Shown here in pieces: positions 53,781-63,886 of a stretch of DNA of 64,000 bases. The translations under genes were made by a program, and so were the position numbers. This stretch comes from an uncultured Eubacterium sp. (GTDB lineage Bacteria > Bacillota > Clostridia > Lachnospirales > Lachnospiraceae): positions 1-64,000 of the forward strand of contig CAMUHY010000013.1 in NCBI GenBank assembly GCA_947088865.1, in the 5' to 3' direction. The notes beneath the pieces were generated by a model. The model was not told the DNA's origin and searched no databases. It saw only the letters and a program-made list of their open reading frames with translations. The first letter of the stretch is position 1. The number at the start of each line of letters is the position of its first letter.

Positions 53781-53940
53781 GTTAAGCGGATATTCGCAAT
53801 CCGCTACGCTACTTGCTCAAACCCACTAGCTACTATCGTAGCTTTTTAGTGGGAGCTTATACTCCCATTGAAACAAGGAAGTCCCCACTCCCACTTATGC
53901 CTTTGCAGCATTGAAGTGGGGACTTCCTTGATGAGGTTAA
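53781..53940 (+). repeat. Dispersed hairpin repeat, copy R4 (long form, best preserved)
   Basis: AGCGGAT-ATTCGCA-ATCCGCT forms a 7-bp 5' hairpin; AGCTAC-TATC-GTAGCT a second; AGTGGGAG-cttat-ACTCCCA a third; and CAAGGAAGTCCCCACT pairs with AGTGGGGACTTCCTTG as a 16-bp terminal stem. It ends GATGAGGTTAA, 25 bases before the SDR gene. Confidence 0.9.
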
Positions 53941-53965
53941 AAAAATCAAAAAATGGAGGATTCTT

Positions 53966-54739
53966 ATGGCAACAGCATGTATCACAGGCGCCAGTTCTGG
54001 CATTGGTCGAGCATTTGCAATTCATTTAAGCAAAATGGGATATCATCTTATATTGATATCAAGAAATACTTATAAATTAAAAAAACTAGCAAAAAAATTA
54101 AATACCACATGTAAAATCATTTATTGTGATTTATCCAATGAAAATTCATGTCGTAGCCTTGCTAATCAATTAAAAAAATACAATATTGATATCTTAATTA
54201 ACAATGCTGGATTTGGAGATTTGGGGGAATTAAGCAAGACAAGCCTTTTAAAAGACCTTGATATGATTCATGTCAATATAAAAGCAACCCATATTCTTAC
54301 AAAAGAGCTGCTTCCTCAATTTATCAAACGTGACAGCGGCTACATTATGAATGTTTCTTCCAGTGCAGGATTATTGCCTGGCGGACCGCATATGGCAACA
54401 TATTATGCTACAAAATCATATGTCACAAGTTTGACTTGTTCTGTCTATCAAGAATTAAAAGAAGCTAAAAGCCATGTGCATATCTGCGCATTATGTCCAG
54501 GTCCTGTCCGGACAAATTTTAACAATGTTGCCAATGTTCAATTTTCTATAAATGGAATATCTGCTTCGTATTGTGCAGCGTATGGACTTAAAAAAATGTT
54601 TCAAAAAAAACTTCTTATTATACCAACGTTTTATATGAAAGCTGCTGTATGGGTAATGCAAAAAACACCTCGCAAAATAGCACTTGCAATTACCTCACAT
54701 CAACAGCACAAAAAATATCATAAATCAACAACTTTATAA
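53966..54739 (+). CDS. Short-chain dehydrogenase/reductase
   Basis: 257 residues, classical SDR: TGASSGIGRAFA nucleotide motif at residue 8, NNAGFGDLGEL near 81, catalytic SSSAGLLPGGPHMATYYATK with Ser and YxxxK. LCPGPVRTNF follows. The substrate is unknown; members near this type include DltE-like and fatty-acyl oxidoreductases. GGAGG precedes the ATG. Convergent with whiA. Confidence 0.88.
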   Translation: MATACITGASSGIGRAFAIHLSKMGYHLILISRNTYKLKKLAKKLNTTCKIIYCDLSNENSCRSLANQLKKYNIDILINNAGFGDLGELSKTSLLKDLDMIHVNIKATHILTKELLPQFIKRDSGYIMNVSSSAGLLPGGPHMATYYATKSYVTSLTCSVYQELKEAKSHVHICALCPGPVRTNFNNVANVQFSINGISASYCAAYGLKKMFQKKLLIIPTFYMKAAVWVMQKTPRKIALAITSHQQHKKYHKSTTL

Positions 54740-54746
54740 TTTATTA

Positions 54747-54781
54747 CAAGCACTGTGAAATTACCCTTTTCGCAGTGCTTG
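54747..54781. terminator. Hairpin shared by convergent SDR and whiA genes
   Basis: CAAGCACTG pairs with CAGTGCTTG, with GAAA/TTTC extending it. It overlaps the last codons of whiA. T runs on either side are short, so efficiency is uncertain. Confidence 0.45.
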
Positions 54782-55681
54782 TGCAATATCGCTTATCTTT
54801 CTAAGCCGATGATTTACGCCTGATTTCCCAACAGGTGGAGAAAGCTTTGCTCCAATATCTTTAAGATTCATATCTGGATTTTCAAGACGAATCACTGCCA
54901 CATTATACAAAGGCTCTTTCAAAGAACTAAGTCCCACCGTATCTCTTATATATTCTATATCTTTAATCTGTTTTACTGCTGCTTCAACAGTCTTATTAAT
55001 ATTGGCAGTCTCACAGTTTACCTTTCGATTTACATCATTGCGCATACCTTTTAAAATCATTACATTATACAACTCCATCTGTGAGACAAACGCTCCCATA
55101 ACATTAAGACAGTCTGTAATATGATTGCCTTCTTTGATATACGTAATAAAATTATTTTTTCTAGCAATGACTTTGGCGTCCAATTCAAAAAATGCAAGCA
55201 TTTCTTTAAGCTGCATTGCATCCGCCTGATTGGTACACACAATTTCATAATGATAGGATTTATTGGGGTCACTTATAGACCCTGCTGCTAAAAAAGCCCC
55301 TCTTATAAAGGCTCTCTTACAGCACTCCTTTTGTACAAGCAAGGAATTATTCAGCATTTTTCTTTCCGAATCATTCCACTTGATTGCCATTAATATTTTT
55401 TCAGTAATACTTTTACTTTGTATTTTTATAGTGATAATATTATTTTTTTTGCCTTCATGCTGTAATGTAATATCCTTGTCTGCTACATTAAATGTACATT
55501 TTATTAACTGTACAAAAACATCTGCCACAATATCATTTTCTGTTGTCGCACAAAGCCCCTCCCACTGATTGCAGGCATTTGCGCAAAATGCCATAATAGC
55601 GGCAAGTTCTGCTATCTGACAATGTTTGGCAGTATCAATTTTATGTTTCAATTCTTCTTTAACTTGTGATGAAAAAGACAT
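54761..55681 (-). CDS. whiA: DNA-binding protein WhiA
   Basis: 306 residues. N-terminal LAGLIDADG-homing-endonuclease-like domain (RAFIRGAFLAAGSISDPNKS) without catalytic residues and a C-terminal helix-turn-helix (NMNLKDIGAKLSPPVGKSGV then NHRLRKI). It regulates division and chromosome segregation genes in Gram-positives. Start ATG 55681 after AAAGGG, one base from the rapZ stop. Confidence 0.95.
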   Translation of the reverse strand: MSFSSQVKEELKHKIDTAKHCQIAELAAIMAFCANACNQWEGLCATTENDIVADVFVQLIKCTFNVADKDITLQHEGKKNNIITIKIQSKSITEKILMAIKWNDSERKMLNNSLLVQKECCKRAFIRGAFLAAGSISDPNKSYHYEIVCTNQADAMQLKEMLAFFELDAKVIARKNNFITYIKEGNHITDCLNVMGAFVSQMELYNVMILKGMRNDVNRKVNCETANINKTVEAAVKQIKDIEYIRDTVGLSSLKEPLYNVAVIRLENPDMNLKDIGAKLSPPVGKSGVNHRLRKISDIAQALRKG

Positions 55682-55682
55682 T

Positions 55683-56552
55683 TCAACCCTTTCGTTTGGA
55701 ATCCTTATCAATATCCCGATGTTCCACTTTACAGCCGTATTTGCTTGTCTTCAATGTTGCTGCAACCGCATTTGCAAGCGTAACAGAACGATGTTTTCCG
55801 CCTGTACATCCAATGGCAATAACAAGGCTGTTTTTGCCTTCTGCCACATAATTTGGAAGTAAAAACGCAATTAAATCCGTTACTTTGGACAAAAAAACAT
55901 GTGCCGCCTCAAATCCCATAACATAATCTTGTATTGCCTTATCATTTCCTGTCTGATATTTTAACTCTTCTATATAATAGGGATTAGGCAAAAAACGCAC
56001 ATCAAACACTAAATCAGCATCCGATGGTATCCCATACTTAAAGCCAAACGATAATACAGTAACAAACAAGTTATTATAAGACTCTTCACCAACAAATAAC
56101 TTTTCTAATTGCTGTTTTAATTCTCTAGTAAGCATTTGACTGGTATCCATGATATAATTGGCACGATTTCTTAAAAACTGCATCTGTTTTCGCTCAACAG
56201 CAATAGCATGGTCAACGCGGTCATCTTTTGCTAATGGATGTGTTCTTCTTGTCTCTTTATATCGTTTTACTAAAACATCATCACTGGCATCTAAAAATAA
56301 AATTTTACATTCATAATTTCCAGACCTCATCTCATCTAAAATGGGTTCCATATCATTTATAGAAGCCGCATTTCTAATATCAACACCCAAAGCAATATTA
56401 GCATACCCTTTTTGTCCTTCTGCCAACTGGGCAAATCTTGGAATAAGCTCAATAGGCATATTGTCTACACAGTAATATCCACAGTCTTCCAATACATTAA
56501 GTGCTGTTGATTTGCCAGCCCCAGACATTCCTGTAACTATTATAATCTTCAT
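55683..56552 (-). CDS. rapZ: RapZ/YvcJ-family nucleotide-binding protein
   Basis: 289 residues. Walker A GMSGAGKSTAL at residue 8, DVRFLPNPYYIEELKYQTGN and CTGGKHRSVTLANAVA are family signatures. In E. coli it controls glucosamine-6-phosphate synthase RNA; in B. subtilis YvcJ is a GTPase with another role. Usual neighbour of whiA and murB. TTGGAG precedes the ATG at 56552. Confidence 0.95.
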   Translation of the reverse strand: MKIIIVTGMSGAGKSTALNVLEDCGYYCVDNMPIELIPRFAQLAEGQKGYANIALGVDIRNAASINDMEPILDEMRSGNYECKILFLDASDDVLVKRYKETRRTHPLAKDDRVDHAIAVERKQMQFLRNRANYIMDTSQMLTRELKQQLEKLFVGEESYNNLFVTVLSFGFKYGIPSDADLVFDVRFLPNPYYIEELKYQTGNDKAIQDYVMGFEAAHVFLSKVTDLIAFLLPNYVAEGKNSLVIAIGCTGGKHRSVTLANAVAATLKTSKYGCKVEHRDIDKDSKRKG

Positions 56553-56695
56553 GGTTTATCTCCAATATTCTCAAAAAATACACTTATATTTTTTAGTATA
56601 TATATCTTCAATATTTGTTTTTACTATCTGTTTTCCAAATACATATTTAGCCTTCGCGCTACGACTGATTTTAAGAGCAGCTAATAACTCCATTT

Positions 56696-57634
56696 TCAGC
56701 TATCAATAAATCCTAATTTTTTCACTTCTAATTCAAGCCTTACTCCTGTTTGTTCCTGCACAATGCGCACTACTTCATCCGTTAGCTTGATAAAGTCCTG
56801 TGCTGTCGCCATCCCTGTATTGACAACAAAACCTGCATGTTTTTCAGAAACTTGAACGCCTCCGACTGTAAATCCCTTAAGACCAGCATCGGCTATTAGT
56901 TTGCCGGCATAAAACCCCTGTGGTCTTTTAAATGTGCTGCCTGCGCTTGGATACTCTAATGGCTGTTTTTCTTTTCTAAGAGCGGCTAACGATTCCATCT
57001 TTTCCTTAATTGCTTTTGGGTCATCTTGTTTAAGTTCAATAACCACCTCAAGCACAATATAATTTTTTTCTTGAATAATACTTTTTCGATAACCTAATTC
57101 CAACGCTTCTTTTGATAATTCCATTAATGTTCCATCTCTGTCACAAACCGTCGCTGACACAATAACATCTTTTAACTCGCTGCCGTATGCCCCTGCATTC
57201 ATACAGACACCACCGCCCAAACTTCCTGGAATACCACTGGCAAACTCGAATCCTGTACAGCCTTCTTTTGCAGCCATAGCTGCTAACCTTACCATACTAA
57301 TACCTGAAAGCGCTTTAAATCGTACTGTTTTTTTGTTATTACACCAACAACTGCTATAATCTGAATAATGATTGTATAATTGTATGATAACGCCCTGAAA
57401 ACCATTATCACTGACAAGAAGATTACTGCCATTACCAATTACATAATAATTCATATTAAATCTTTTCAACGCTTGTATTAATGGTGGAATTTGCCGCAAA
57501 TTTGTCGGAGTGACAAAACAATCTGCTGGTCCGCCTATTTTTAAAGTCGTATGATTTTTCATGGGTTCTGACAATTTTACATGTTCTTTTCCAACAACTT
57601 TTTGTATGTATTGTACTATATGCTCATCAATCAT
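56696..57634 (-). CDS. murB: UDP-N-acetylenolpyruvoylglucosamine reductase
   Basis: FAD enzyme completing UDP-MurNAc synthesis. 312 residues: NHTTLKIGGPADCFVTP, ASGIPGSLGGGVCMNAGAYG, and YPSAGSTFKRPQGFYAGKLI with the catalytic serine in the type II pattern. Start ATG 57634 overlaps the ROK kinase stop by eight bases. Confidence 0.96.
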   Translation of the reverse strand: MIDEHIVQYIQKVVGKEHVKLSEPMKNHTTLKIGGPADCFVTPTNLRQIPPLIQALKRFNMNYYVIGNGSNLLVSDNGFQGVIIQLYNHYSDYSSCWCNNKKTVRFKALSGISMVRLAAMAAKEGCTGFEFASGIPGSLGGGVCMNAGAYGSELKDVIVSATVCDRDGTLMELSKEALELGYRKSIIQEKNYIVLEVVIELKQDDPKAIKEKMESLAALRKEKQPLEYPSAGSTFKRPQGFYAGKLIADAGLKGFTVGGVQVSEKHAGFVVNTGMATAQDFIKLTDEVVRIVQEQTGVRLELEVKKLGFIDS

Positions 57635-58562
57635 TCTCGCTCTCTCCATGAACAGACTGCAAATCCCCCAATACCAATTTTGCTGCGCCATATATACCAG
57701 CATCGTTTTCTAACAACGCCTTTACTATATTAGTATCTTTGCTGGCATGAAATGCAAACATTTGATAATATTTTCTGATTTTTTCTAAAAAATATTCGCC
57801 TGCTGCCGATACACCGCCTCCTATAATAAAACATTCAGGGTCGACAACACCCGCTATACAAGCCATTCCCTTTGCAAGATATCTCGATACATTCTCTATT
57901 ACAGCATCCATTGCTTTATCACCAGCTATCGCCTTATCAAACGCCTCTTTTGCATTGTTTGTCCCTGCAAGCCTTGCAATTCCTGATGCGGAAGCCACTT
58001 GCTCAAGACACCCTGTATTTCCGCAAGAACACGCATAGTCAAGACCTTCCACAACTGGAAGATGTCCTATCTCAGCAGCAGCGCCATGAAATCCATTAAC
58101 AATATGTCCATCAAGAATAAGTCCGCCTCCGACACCTGTTCCAATCGTAAGCATCATAATGCTATGATATCCTTTTCCGCTCCCTTTGAAAAATTCTCCA
58201 AGCGCGGCAACATTCGCATCGTTTGCGATATGAATACAATCTTTAGAAACATGTATCATTGCAGACAGTTCATCTGCAACATGAACTACTCCCCAGCCCA
58301 AATTGACACACTTATTAACAGCGCCATCATTTCGTATTGCACCTGGAATACCAATACCAATACCTAAAATATCAGAAATTTGAATCGCATTTTTTTCAAT
58401 GGTTCGATTAATATATTGAGCGATATCCGCTAAAATATATCGACCATTTTCCTGTGTTCTAGTAGGAATTTCCTCCTTGATGACAAGCTCTGCCTCTCCG
58501 TCAAAAACACCACATTTAATGGTGTTGCCTCCTATGTCAATACCAAATATTGTCTTACTCAT
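57627..58562 (-). CDS. ROK-family glucokinase-like sugar kinase
   Basis: 311 residues. ATP motif FGIDIGGNTIKCGVFDG at the N-terminus; GIGIPGAI; sugar site EIGHLPV; and the ROK zinc motif CSCGNTGCLEQVASASGIAR. A glucokinase role is likely, as in other Firmicutes where the gene sits by hprK and murB. Its ATG overlaps the hprK stop, and it in turn overlaps murB. Confidence 0.9.
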   Translation of the reverse strand: MSKTIFGIDIGGNTIKCGVFDGEAELVIKEEIPTRTQENGRYILADIAQYINRTIEKNAIQISDILGIGIGIPGAIRNDGAVNKCVNLGWGVVHVADELSAMIHVSKDCIHIANDANVAALGEFFKGSGKGYHSIMMLTIGTGVGGGLILDGHIVNGFHGAAAEIGHLPVVEGLDYACSCGNTGCLEQVASASGIARLAGTNNAKEAFDKAIAGDKAMDAVIENVSRYLAKGMACIAGVVDPECFIIGGGVSAAGEYFLEKIRKYYQMFAFHASKDTNIVKALLENDAGIYGAAKLVLGDLQSVHGESEND

Positions 58563-59502
58563 CGTCATCACCGCCACGCATAAGATTTTCTTGCACTCTT
58601 CTGTACAACTCTTTTGCCGCATTGTATCCCATTTTCTTTTGTCTATGATTAACCGCAGCCGCTTCTACAATAACAGCTAGATTACGTCCTGGTCTTATTG
58701 GAAGTGAATGACATACCACCTTATTTCCAAGATACTCTGTATACTCTTCTTCCAAACCAAGTCGGTCGTACTCTTTATCTTTATTCCAATCCTCTAACTT
58801 GATTACCATATCAATCTGTTGTTCTTCTTTGACACTCTCAACACCAAACAATGTCTTGACATCAATAATGCCGATACCTCTTAATTCAATAAAATATTTG
58901 GTGACGCCTGGCGCTGAACCGATTAACGTCTCATCACTTATCTTTCGGATTTCGACAGCATCGTCTGTTACAAGGCGATGTCCACGCTTTAACAACTCAA
59001 GCGCTGCTTCACTCTTACCAATGCCACTCTCTCCTATAATAAGCACGCCTGTACCATATACATCAACAAGAACGCCATGAATAACAATACATGGAGCCAA
59101 CTCGACATTAAGCCATCTTGTCACTTCAGCAACAAACGCTGACGTCGCCGCTTTTGATTTTAAGATTGGTATTTTGTATTTATTTGCTAACTCGATTATC
59201 TTTTCTTCTGGCTCTAAATCTCTGCAAAATACAAGACATGGTATATTGCTTGATAAAAGCTGCATATAACGCTCAAAGCGTATGTCTTGTGAGAGACTTT
59301 TAAGATAAGCAAACTCTACATTTCCAATAATTTGTATTCGGTCGTTGTCAAACTGGTCATAAAATCCTGTAAGCTGTAATGCTGGTCTATTGACTTCAGG
59401 TATATTAAGCCAAATTCCTTTGGTGTCAATATCTGGAGTTAAGTTTACCAGTTCCATCTTTTCTATTACTTTTGATAATCTCACTCTTTCTGTTGAATTC
59501 AT
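58555..59502 (-). CDS. hprK: HPr kinase/phosphorylase
   Basis: Phosphorylates HPr on serine and reverses this, the sensor of carbon catabolite control. 315 residues. Walker A GESGIGKSEAALELL near residue 155, DDAVEI, and the HprK signature ELRGIGIIDVKTLFG. Start ATG 59502 after GAGG. Its leader is nearly the same as that of the ABC-2 ATPase gene at 28.5 kb. Confidence 0.96.
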   Translation of the reverse strand: MNSTERVRLSKVIEKMELVNLTPDIDTKGIWLNIPEVNRPALQLTGFYDQFDNDRIQIIGNVEFAYLKSLSQDIRFERYMQLLSSNIPCLVFCRDLEPEEKIIELANKYKIPILKSKAATSAFVAEVTRWLNVELAPCIVIHGVLVDVYGTGVLIIGESGIGKSEAALELLKRGHRLVTDDAVEIRKISDETLIGSAPGVTKYFIELRGIGIIDVKTLFGVESVKEEQQIDMVIKLEDWNKDKEYDRLGLEEEYTEYLGNKVVCHSLPIRPGRNLAVIVEAAAVNHRQKKMGYNAAKELYRRVQENLMRGGDDDE

Positions 59503-59593
59503 AAAATCCTCATTTCTACGCTGCTTTTTGTGCAAAGAACCTTTTGTTCTTTTTTGTAACTTTGTGTCAAGCAACGCATAAACACAAACTTAT
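59503..59593 (-). repeat. Duplicated leader segment, copy B
   Basis: TTTGTGTTTATGCGTTGC, then TTGACACAAAGTT, a 20-base variable part (with its own small hairpin GAACaaaaGGTTC), AAAGCAGC and AGAAATGAGGATTTTATG. The counterpart is at 28500-28588. Confidence 0.7.
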
Positions 59594-59641
59594 TCTAATA
59601 ACATTTTTTAGTGTATCAATTTATTTTAACACATTTATGAA

Positions 59642-61462
59642 TCAATGAAAATATCTGTATATATTTTGTGCGATATTCTTTGTAATGCCATCTACTTTCA
59701 TCAGTTCCTCAACCGATGCCTGCCTGATTTTTTCAATATCCAAAAAATGTTTCATTAAAGACTTGCGTCTTGCAGGTCCAATGCCTTCGATACCATCCAA
59801 TATGGAATGTACTTGCTGTTTACTTCGGAGGCTTCGATGATATTCAATAGCAAATCGATGTGCCTCATCTTGTATTCTAGTAATTAACTTAAATCCTTCG
59901 CTGTGCGTATCAATTGCAATTAATTGATTATTATAATACAGTCCTCTGGTATTATGATTATCATCTTTGACCATTCCACAGACTGGTATAGAAAGACCAA
60001 GCTCTTTTAATACATCCAATGCAATATTGACCTGCCCTCGACCGCCATCCATCATAATCAGGTCTGGATATATCTCAAATCCTTTTGACCCCTCAATTGC
60101 CCGTTTAAAACGTCTAGTAAGCACTTCTTTCATACTCTTGTAATCATCGGGTCCTTTTACGGTTTTGATTTTAAATTTTCTATAATCATTCTTTTGAGGC
60201 TTGCCGTCTTGAAACACAACCATAGAACCAACCGATTCTACACCATTTGTGTTGGATATATCATATGCTTCTGCCCTTTTTATTTCAGGCAGTCCTATTA
60301 ATACTGCAATCTCTGTCATAGCGCCAATCGTTTTTTTCTGTTCATTTTTTATTCGTTCCGTATCTTGCAATAAAACATTTTGAGCATTTTTATATGCAAG
60401 TTCAACCAATTTTTCTTTATCGCCTTTTTTCGGTGTAATAATTTTCACTTTTGTTTTTTTAATATCCGTCAGCCATGCAGCAACAACATCTACATCTTCT
60501 ATTTCTTTTTGTATCATAATAACATTTGGAATATATGGCGTTCCTCCATAATACTGTTTAATAAACTGAGAAAGAATTTCACTTACGCCATCTCCTTGTG
60601 CCACGGACATATGAAAATGGTCTCGCCCCAGCAGTTTTCCTTCTCTTATAAAAAACACCTGAACAACCGCATCACTGCCATCGCTGGCACAAGCAATCAC
60701 ATCTCTGTCTGCATTATCATCTGTTGTTATTTTTTGTTTTTGAGCGACCTGTTTTACACTGCCTATCAGGTCTCTATATTTCGCCGCCTCCTCATACTGC
60801 ATATTTTGTGCGCACTCTTTCATGCTATCCATAAGATTTCCCAAAATTTTAGCATAATTGCCATTTAAAAATTCAATCACTTCATCAATAGCTTTTTTAT
60901 ACGTTTCTTCATCAATATACCCTTGACATGGTGCGCTGCATTGTCCAATATGATAATTTAAACAAGGTCTTTCTTTACCTGTGTCCTTAGGAAGACGCCT
61001 ATTGCATGTGCGAATTTTATACAGCTTACATAATAATTCAATCGTATCATTCACTGCTTTTGAGGAGGTATACGGTCCAAAGTAACGCCCTGTTCCATGT
61101 TTGATGTCCCTTGAGACAAACACTCTTGGATATGCTTCATGCGTTGTCACTTTGATAAACGGATATGTCTTATCATCTTTTAACATCGTATTATATTTAG
61201 GACTATGCTCTTTTATCAAATTACATTCCAACACAAGTGCTTCAAGCTCAGAATCCGTAATAATATATTCAAAATAACTAATATGGGACACCATCTGTTT
61301 AATCTTAGCAGTATGCTTTGTACTTTCCCTAAAATACTGTCGGACACGATTTTTCAAATTGACTGCTTTTCCTACATATATAATTGTATCTATATTGTCG
61401 TGCATAATATAAACTCCCGGCAAATCCGGGAGTTTTTTTAATTCTTCATCTAAATCAAACAT
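59642..61462 (-). CDS. uvrC: UvrABC excinuclease subunit C
   Basis: Makes the two incisions in nucleotide excision repair. 606 residues: N-terminal GIY-YIG domain ([20 protein letters not shown]), UVR motif ([16 protein letters not shown]), an RNase H-like endonuclease domain ([31 protein letters not shown]) and C-terminal HhH motifs ([17 protein letters not shown]). GGAG precedes the ATG at 61462. Upstream of hprK as in related genomes. Confidence 0.97.
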   Translation of the reverse strand: MFDLDEELKKLPDLPGVYIMHDNIDTIIYVGKAVNLKNRVRQYFRESTKHTAKIKQMVSHISYFEYIITDSELEALVLECNLIKEHSPKYNTMLKDDKTYPFIKVTTHEAYPRVFVSRDIKHGTGRYFGPYTSSKAVNDTIELLCKLYKIRTCNRRLPKDTGKERPCLNYHIGQCSAPCQGYIDEETYKKAIDEVIEFLNGNYAKILGNLMDSMKECAQNMQYEEAAKYRDLIGSVKQVAQKQKITTDDNADRDVIACASDGSDAVVQVFFIREGKLLGRDHFHMSVAQGDGVSEILSQFIKQYYGGTPYIPNVIMIQKEIEDVDVVAAWLTDIKKTKVKIITPKKGDKEKLVELAYKNAQNVLLQDTERIKNEQKKTIGAMTEIAVLIGLPEIKRAEAYDISNTNGVESVGSMVVFQDGKPQKNDYRKFKIKTVKGPDDYKSMKEVLTRRFKRAIEGSKGFEIYPDLIMMDGGRGQVNIALDVLKELGLSIPVCGMVKDDNHNTRGLYYNNQLIAIDTHSEGFKLITRIQDEAHRFAIEYHRSLRSKQQVHSILDGIEGIGPARRKSLMKHFLDIEKIRQASVEELMKVDGITKNIAQNIYRYFH

Positions 61463-61493
61463 ATCATTTCTCCATTTTTACAGCATTTATACA

Positions 61494-61538
61494 GTTAAGC
61501 GGATATTCGCAATCCGCTATACTGCTTGCTCATAACCT
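61494..61538 (+). repeat. Fragment of the dispersed hairpin repeat (5' part)
   Basis: GTTAAGCGGATATTCGCAAT followed by CCGCTATACTGCTTGCTCA matches the first 40 bases of R4 almost exactly, then the similarity ends. It lies between the transglutaminase-like gene and uvrC. Confidence 0.75.
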
Positions 61539-61567
61539 ATTAACGCCTCAGCCACATTCTGCATTAG

Positions 61568-63886
61568 TTAATATAACCAACGAATATACCATGATATATT
61601 ACGAACAATATATTTTCTTAACTGTTTAGCATTATATGTAAATTCTTTCACTTGTTTGGTATTGACAACATACCTTCCGCCACTTAAATCAACATTGGTC
61701 ACTATATTACACATTTTAGAAAATTTCATCCGTCTAAAAAATGAATTGGTCTGTTCCATATAGTTGCCAAAACTTTCATATTCCATATATTCTGGTCTTA
61801 AAAATCCTGCCTTTACCATAATTTTCTCTAAATAATTATACATTGCTACAACATTACATGAACTAAATATTTTATTAACCTTTCTTTTTCTCATAAGAAT
61901 ATAAAAAGCAATCCCCAAAGCCAAAACACAAATAGCGATAACAATTGTAAAAATAACGTTTCCTATAAAGCCATTGTTTTGAGTTACATCCTCTCCATTA
62001 ACATTTAAAACAGGGTTTGCAAATTCTTCCTCATCGGTTTCATCAATCAAATCATTCTCTTGATTTTCTTCTTCATCATCTTCCATCAAATTCAAATCAT
62101 CTTCAACCTGTCCTGTGTTTGGAAAATTCGTTGTGGTTACTGGGGCAATTCCTGTTCCCGCTGGAGTTGCATCAACATTAATCCAACCGATTCCTTCCAG
62201 ATATATTTGTGTCCAAGCATGTGCATCGGAATCTTTTACTTCAACAACATAGCGTTCTTTATTTGGCTCATATGTAGACCGTATGACTCTATCAAATGGA
62301 ACTGCATATCCTTCCACATACCTTGCCGGAATCCCATATGCACGAAACATCAATGTTGCAGCAGTTGCAAAATAAGAACAATACCCCTCTTTGCTCTCAC
62401 TCAAAAAATACTCAAAAAAATCTTGTCCGTCTGGTATCTTTCCTGGTGAAAGGGTATAAGAATAATTATCTTGTAAAAAATTTTTAATATATTCTACACA
62501 ATCCATTTTTTGCTTTAATGTATCTACAACTCTAATACCTGCAATACTATGAATTAACGTTTTTTGTTCCGATGATATTTGAAGATAATTATCTATGGCA
62601 TCAAATTCAGCGTTCCTAGAAGAACGTACAATACTATAATTACTATTTACGTTCTTATATTCTACACCTTCACTGTCAATATATCCTTCCGATATCTTTT
62701 GCAGCTTATCATAATAATCACTGCTTAATTTTATACCGCTTGTATCTTTAATATTTCTATTAGAAAAACTACGGTCAAACTTATAAAAATTGTTTTCCAT
62801 ATCCAAACCATTATTTTCAAGATAATTTTTCCAACCAGGCGTTGCCTTAATCCTAGTCAATAAAAGATTTGTATACTCATCACATATTTCATACGATTCT
62901 TTCTTCGTCCAATAATTAGAATTTTCTATATAATTTTTACCATAAAATACTGTAATATACTGATGATTTCCTATATTGGGTGTACGCATTGTAAATATGT
63001 CCTGATTTTTATAAACAATTTCATCTACCTTTCCAAGTTCTCCGCCTTTTAAACTTTGAGAATGTGAAAAATTATTTCCATATATAACACTATTATCACC
63101 AAAAAGACTGCTTCCTCCACTGCCTGTATTGCCAACCATATTATCAACATAATAAGTAAGTTCAGCTAAATATTCATTAGAATTGATAAAAGATAATATA
63201 TTTGCATTCATCTGAACAAATAATTGCGGACGCTTATATTCTTTTGTGTTTGTTATCAATAACATAATAATGGATATCGCTGCACTCATTGCTATAATAA
63301 ATTTCACATTATCCGCCATTTTTTCATCCATAGATGAAACGCACAAGACATGAGTGACGCAAAAAATCCATATCACACAAGATGGTATTTTTAAACATAT
63401 CGTATAGACACATAAAAGGGGAAGCACCATAATTAATGACAGTGCAACACTGCGAACATAATAAATATTAGCACATACTAAAAAAGTTACAACAATACAA
63501 AACATCAGTATTGCTAATAATTCATTTACTTTAATGATATCAAGCTGCTCGGGCGATGGTGTGACAATTTTCCCTCTAAAAATGCTGTCATATATATCAT
63601 TTACTAAATAAATAATACCTTGTACCATACGCTTTCCAAATAATATTAATATTAAAATAAGCGTTCCATCAAAGACCGGAATCATTATCTTTCCTATCTT
63701 TTTAATATGGATTCCTATCATAAATACAATGGTCATAAGACCAAGTATACTATATACAATATATGGATTTATATAGAGTGCTTTTGTCGTATATAATGTA
63801 CCTACAATGCCAATTTCACCTAATAATGCTACAATAATCTGCCATATAATAATAGATATGTTATATTTCTTTTCCTGATTGTTCAT
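61568..63886 (-). CDS. Transglutaminase-like (TgpA-type) membrane protein
   Basis: About 772 residues. Several membrane segments in the first 210 residues, a long extracellular part, then a transglutaminase-core domain with Cys in EGYCSYFATAATLMFRAYG, His in DSDAHAWTQIYLEGIGW and Asp in NVDATP near residues 500-590. An acidic stretch, one more membrane segment and a short cytoplasmic domain follow. Relatives usually follow MoxR and DUF58 genes. ATG 63886 (MNNQEKKYN) is preferred; it overlaps the upstream gene by 26 bases, and the ribosome binding site (AAAGG) is distant. Confidence 0.82.
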   Translation of the reverse strand: MNNQEKKYNISIIIWQIIVALLGEIGIVGTLYTTKALYINPYIVYSILGLMTIVFMIGIHIKKIGKIMIPVFDGTLILILILFGKRMVQGIIYLVNDIYDSIFRGKIVTPSPEQLDIIKVNELLAILMFCIVVTFLVCANIYYVRSVALSLIMVLPLLCVYTICLKIPSCVIWIFCVTHVLCVSSMDEKMADNVKFIIAMSAAISIIMLLITNTKEYKRPQLFVQMNANILSFINSNEYLAELTYYVDNMVGNTGSGGSSLFGDNSVIYGNNFSHSQSLKGGELGKVDEIVYKNQDIFTMRTPNIGNHQYITVFYGKNYIENSNYWTKKESYEICDEYTNLLLTRIKATPGWKNYLENNGLDMENNFYKFDRSFSNRNIKDTSGIKLSSDYYDKLQKISEGYIDSEGVEYKNVNSNYSIVRSSRNAEFDAIDNYLQISSEQKTLIHSIAGIRVVDTLKQKMDCVEYIKNFLQDNYSYTLSPGKIPDGQDFFEYFLSESKEGYCSYFATAATLMFRAYGIPARYVEGYAVPFDRVIRSTYEPNKERYVVEVKDSDAHAWTQIYLEGIGWINVDATPAGTGIAPVTTTNFPNTGQVEDDLNLMEDDEEENQENDLIDETDEEEFANPVLNVNGEDVTQNNGFIGNVIFTIVIAICVLALGIAFYILMRKRKVNKIFSSCNVVAMYNYLEKIMVKAGFLRPEYMEYESFGNYMEQTNSFFRRMKFSKMCNIVTNVDLSGGRYVVNTKQVKEFTYNAKQLRKYIVRNISWYIRWLY

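Noticed and set aside
53781..53940. tRNA or known small RNA in the hairpin-rich intergenic repeats
   Set aside because: No cloverleaf, T-loop or CCA end fits, and several near copies exist, so a dispersed repeat explains it better.
61405..61437. Perfect terminator-like hairpin on the plus strand (AACTCCCGG/CCGGGAGTT followed by T7)
   Set aside because: It lies inside uvrC and is formed by the conserved codons for LPDLPGV preceded by lysine AAA codons. No plus-strand gene ends there, although it might stop antisense transcripts.
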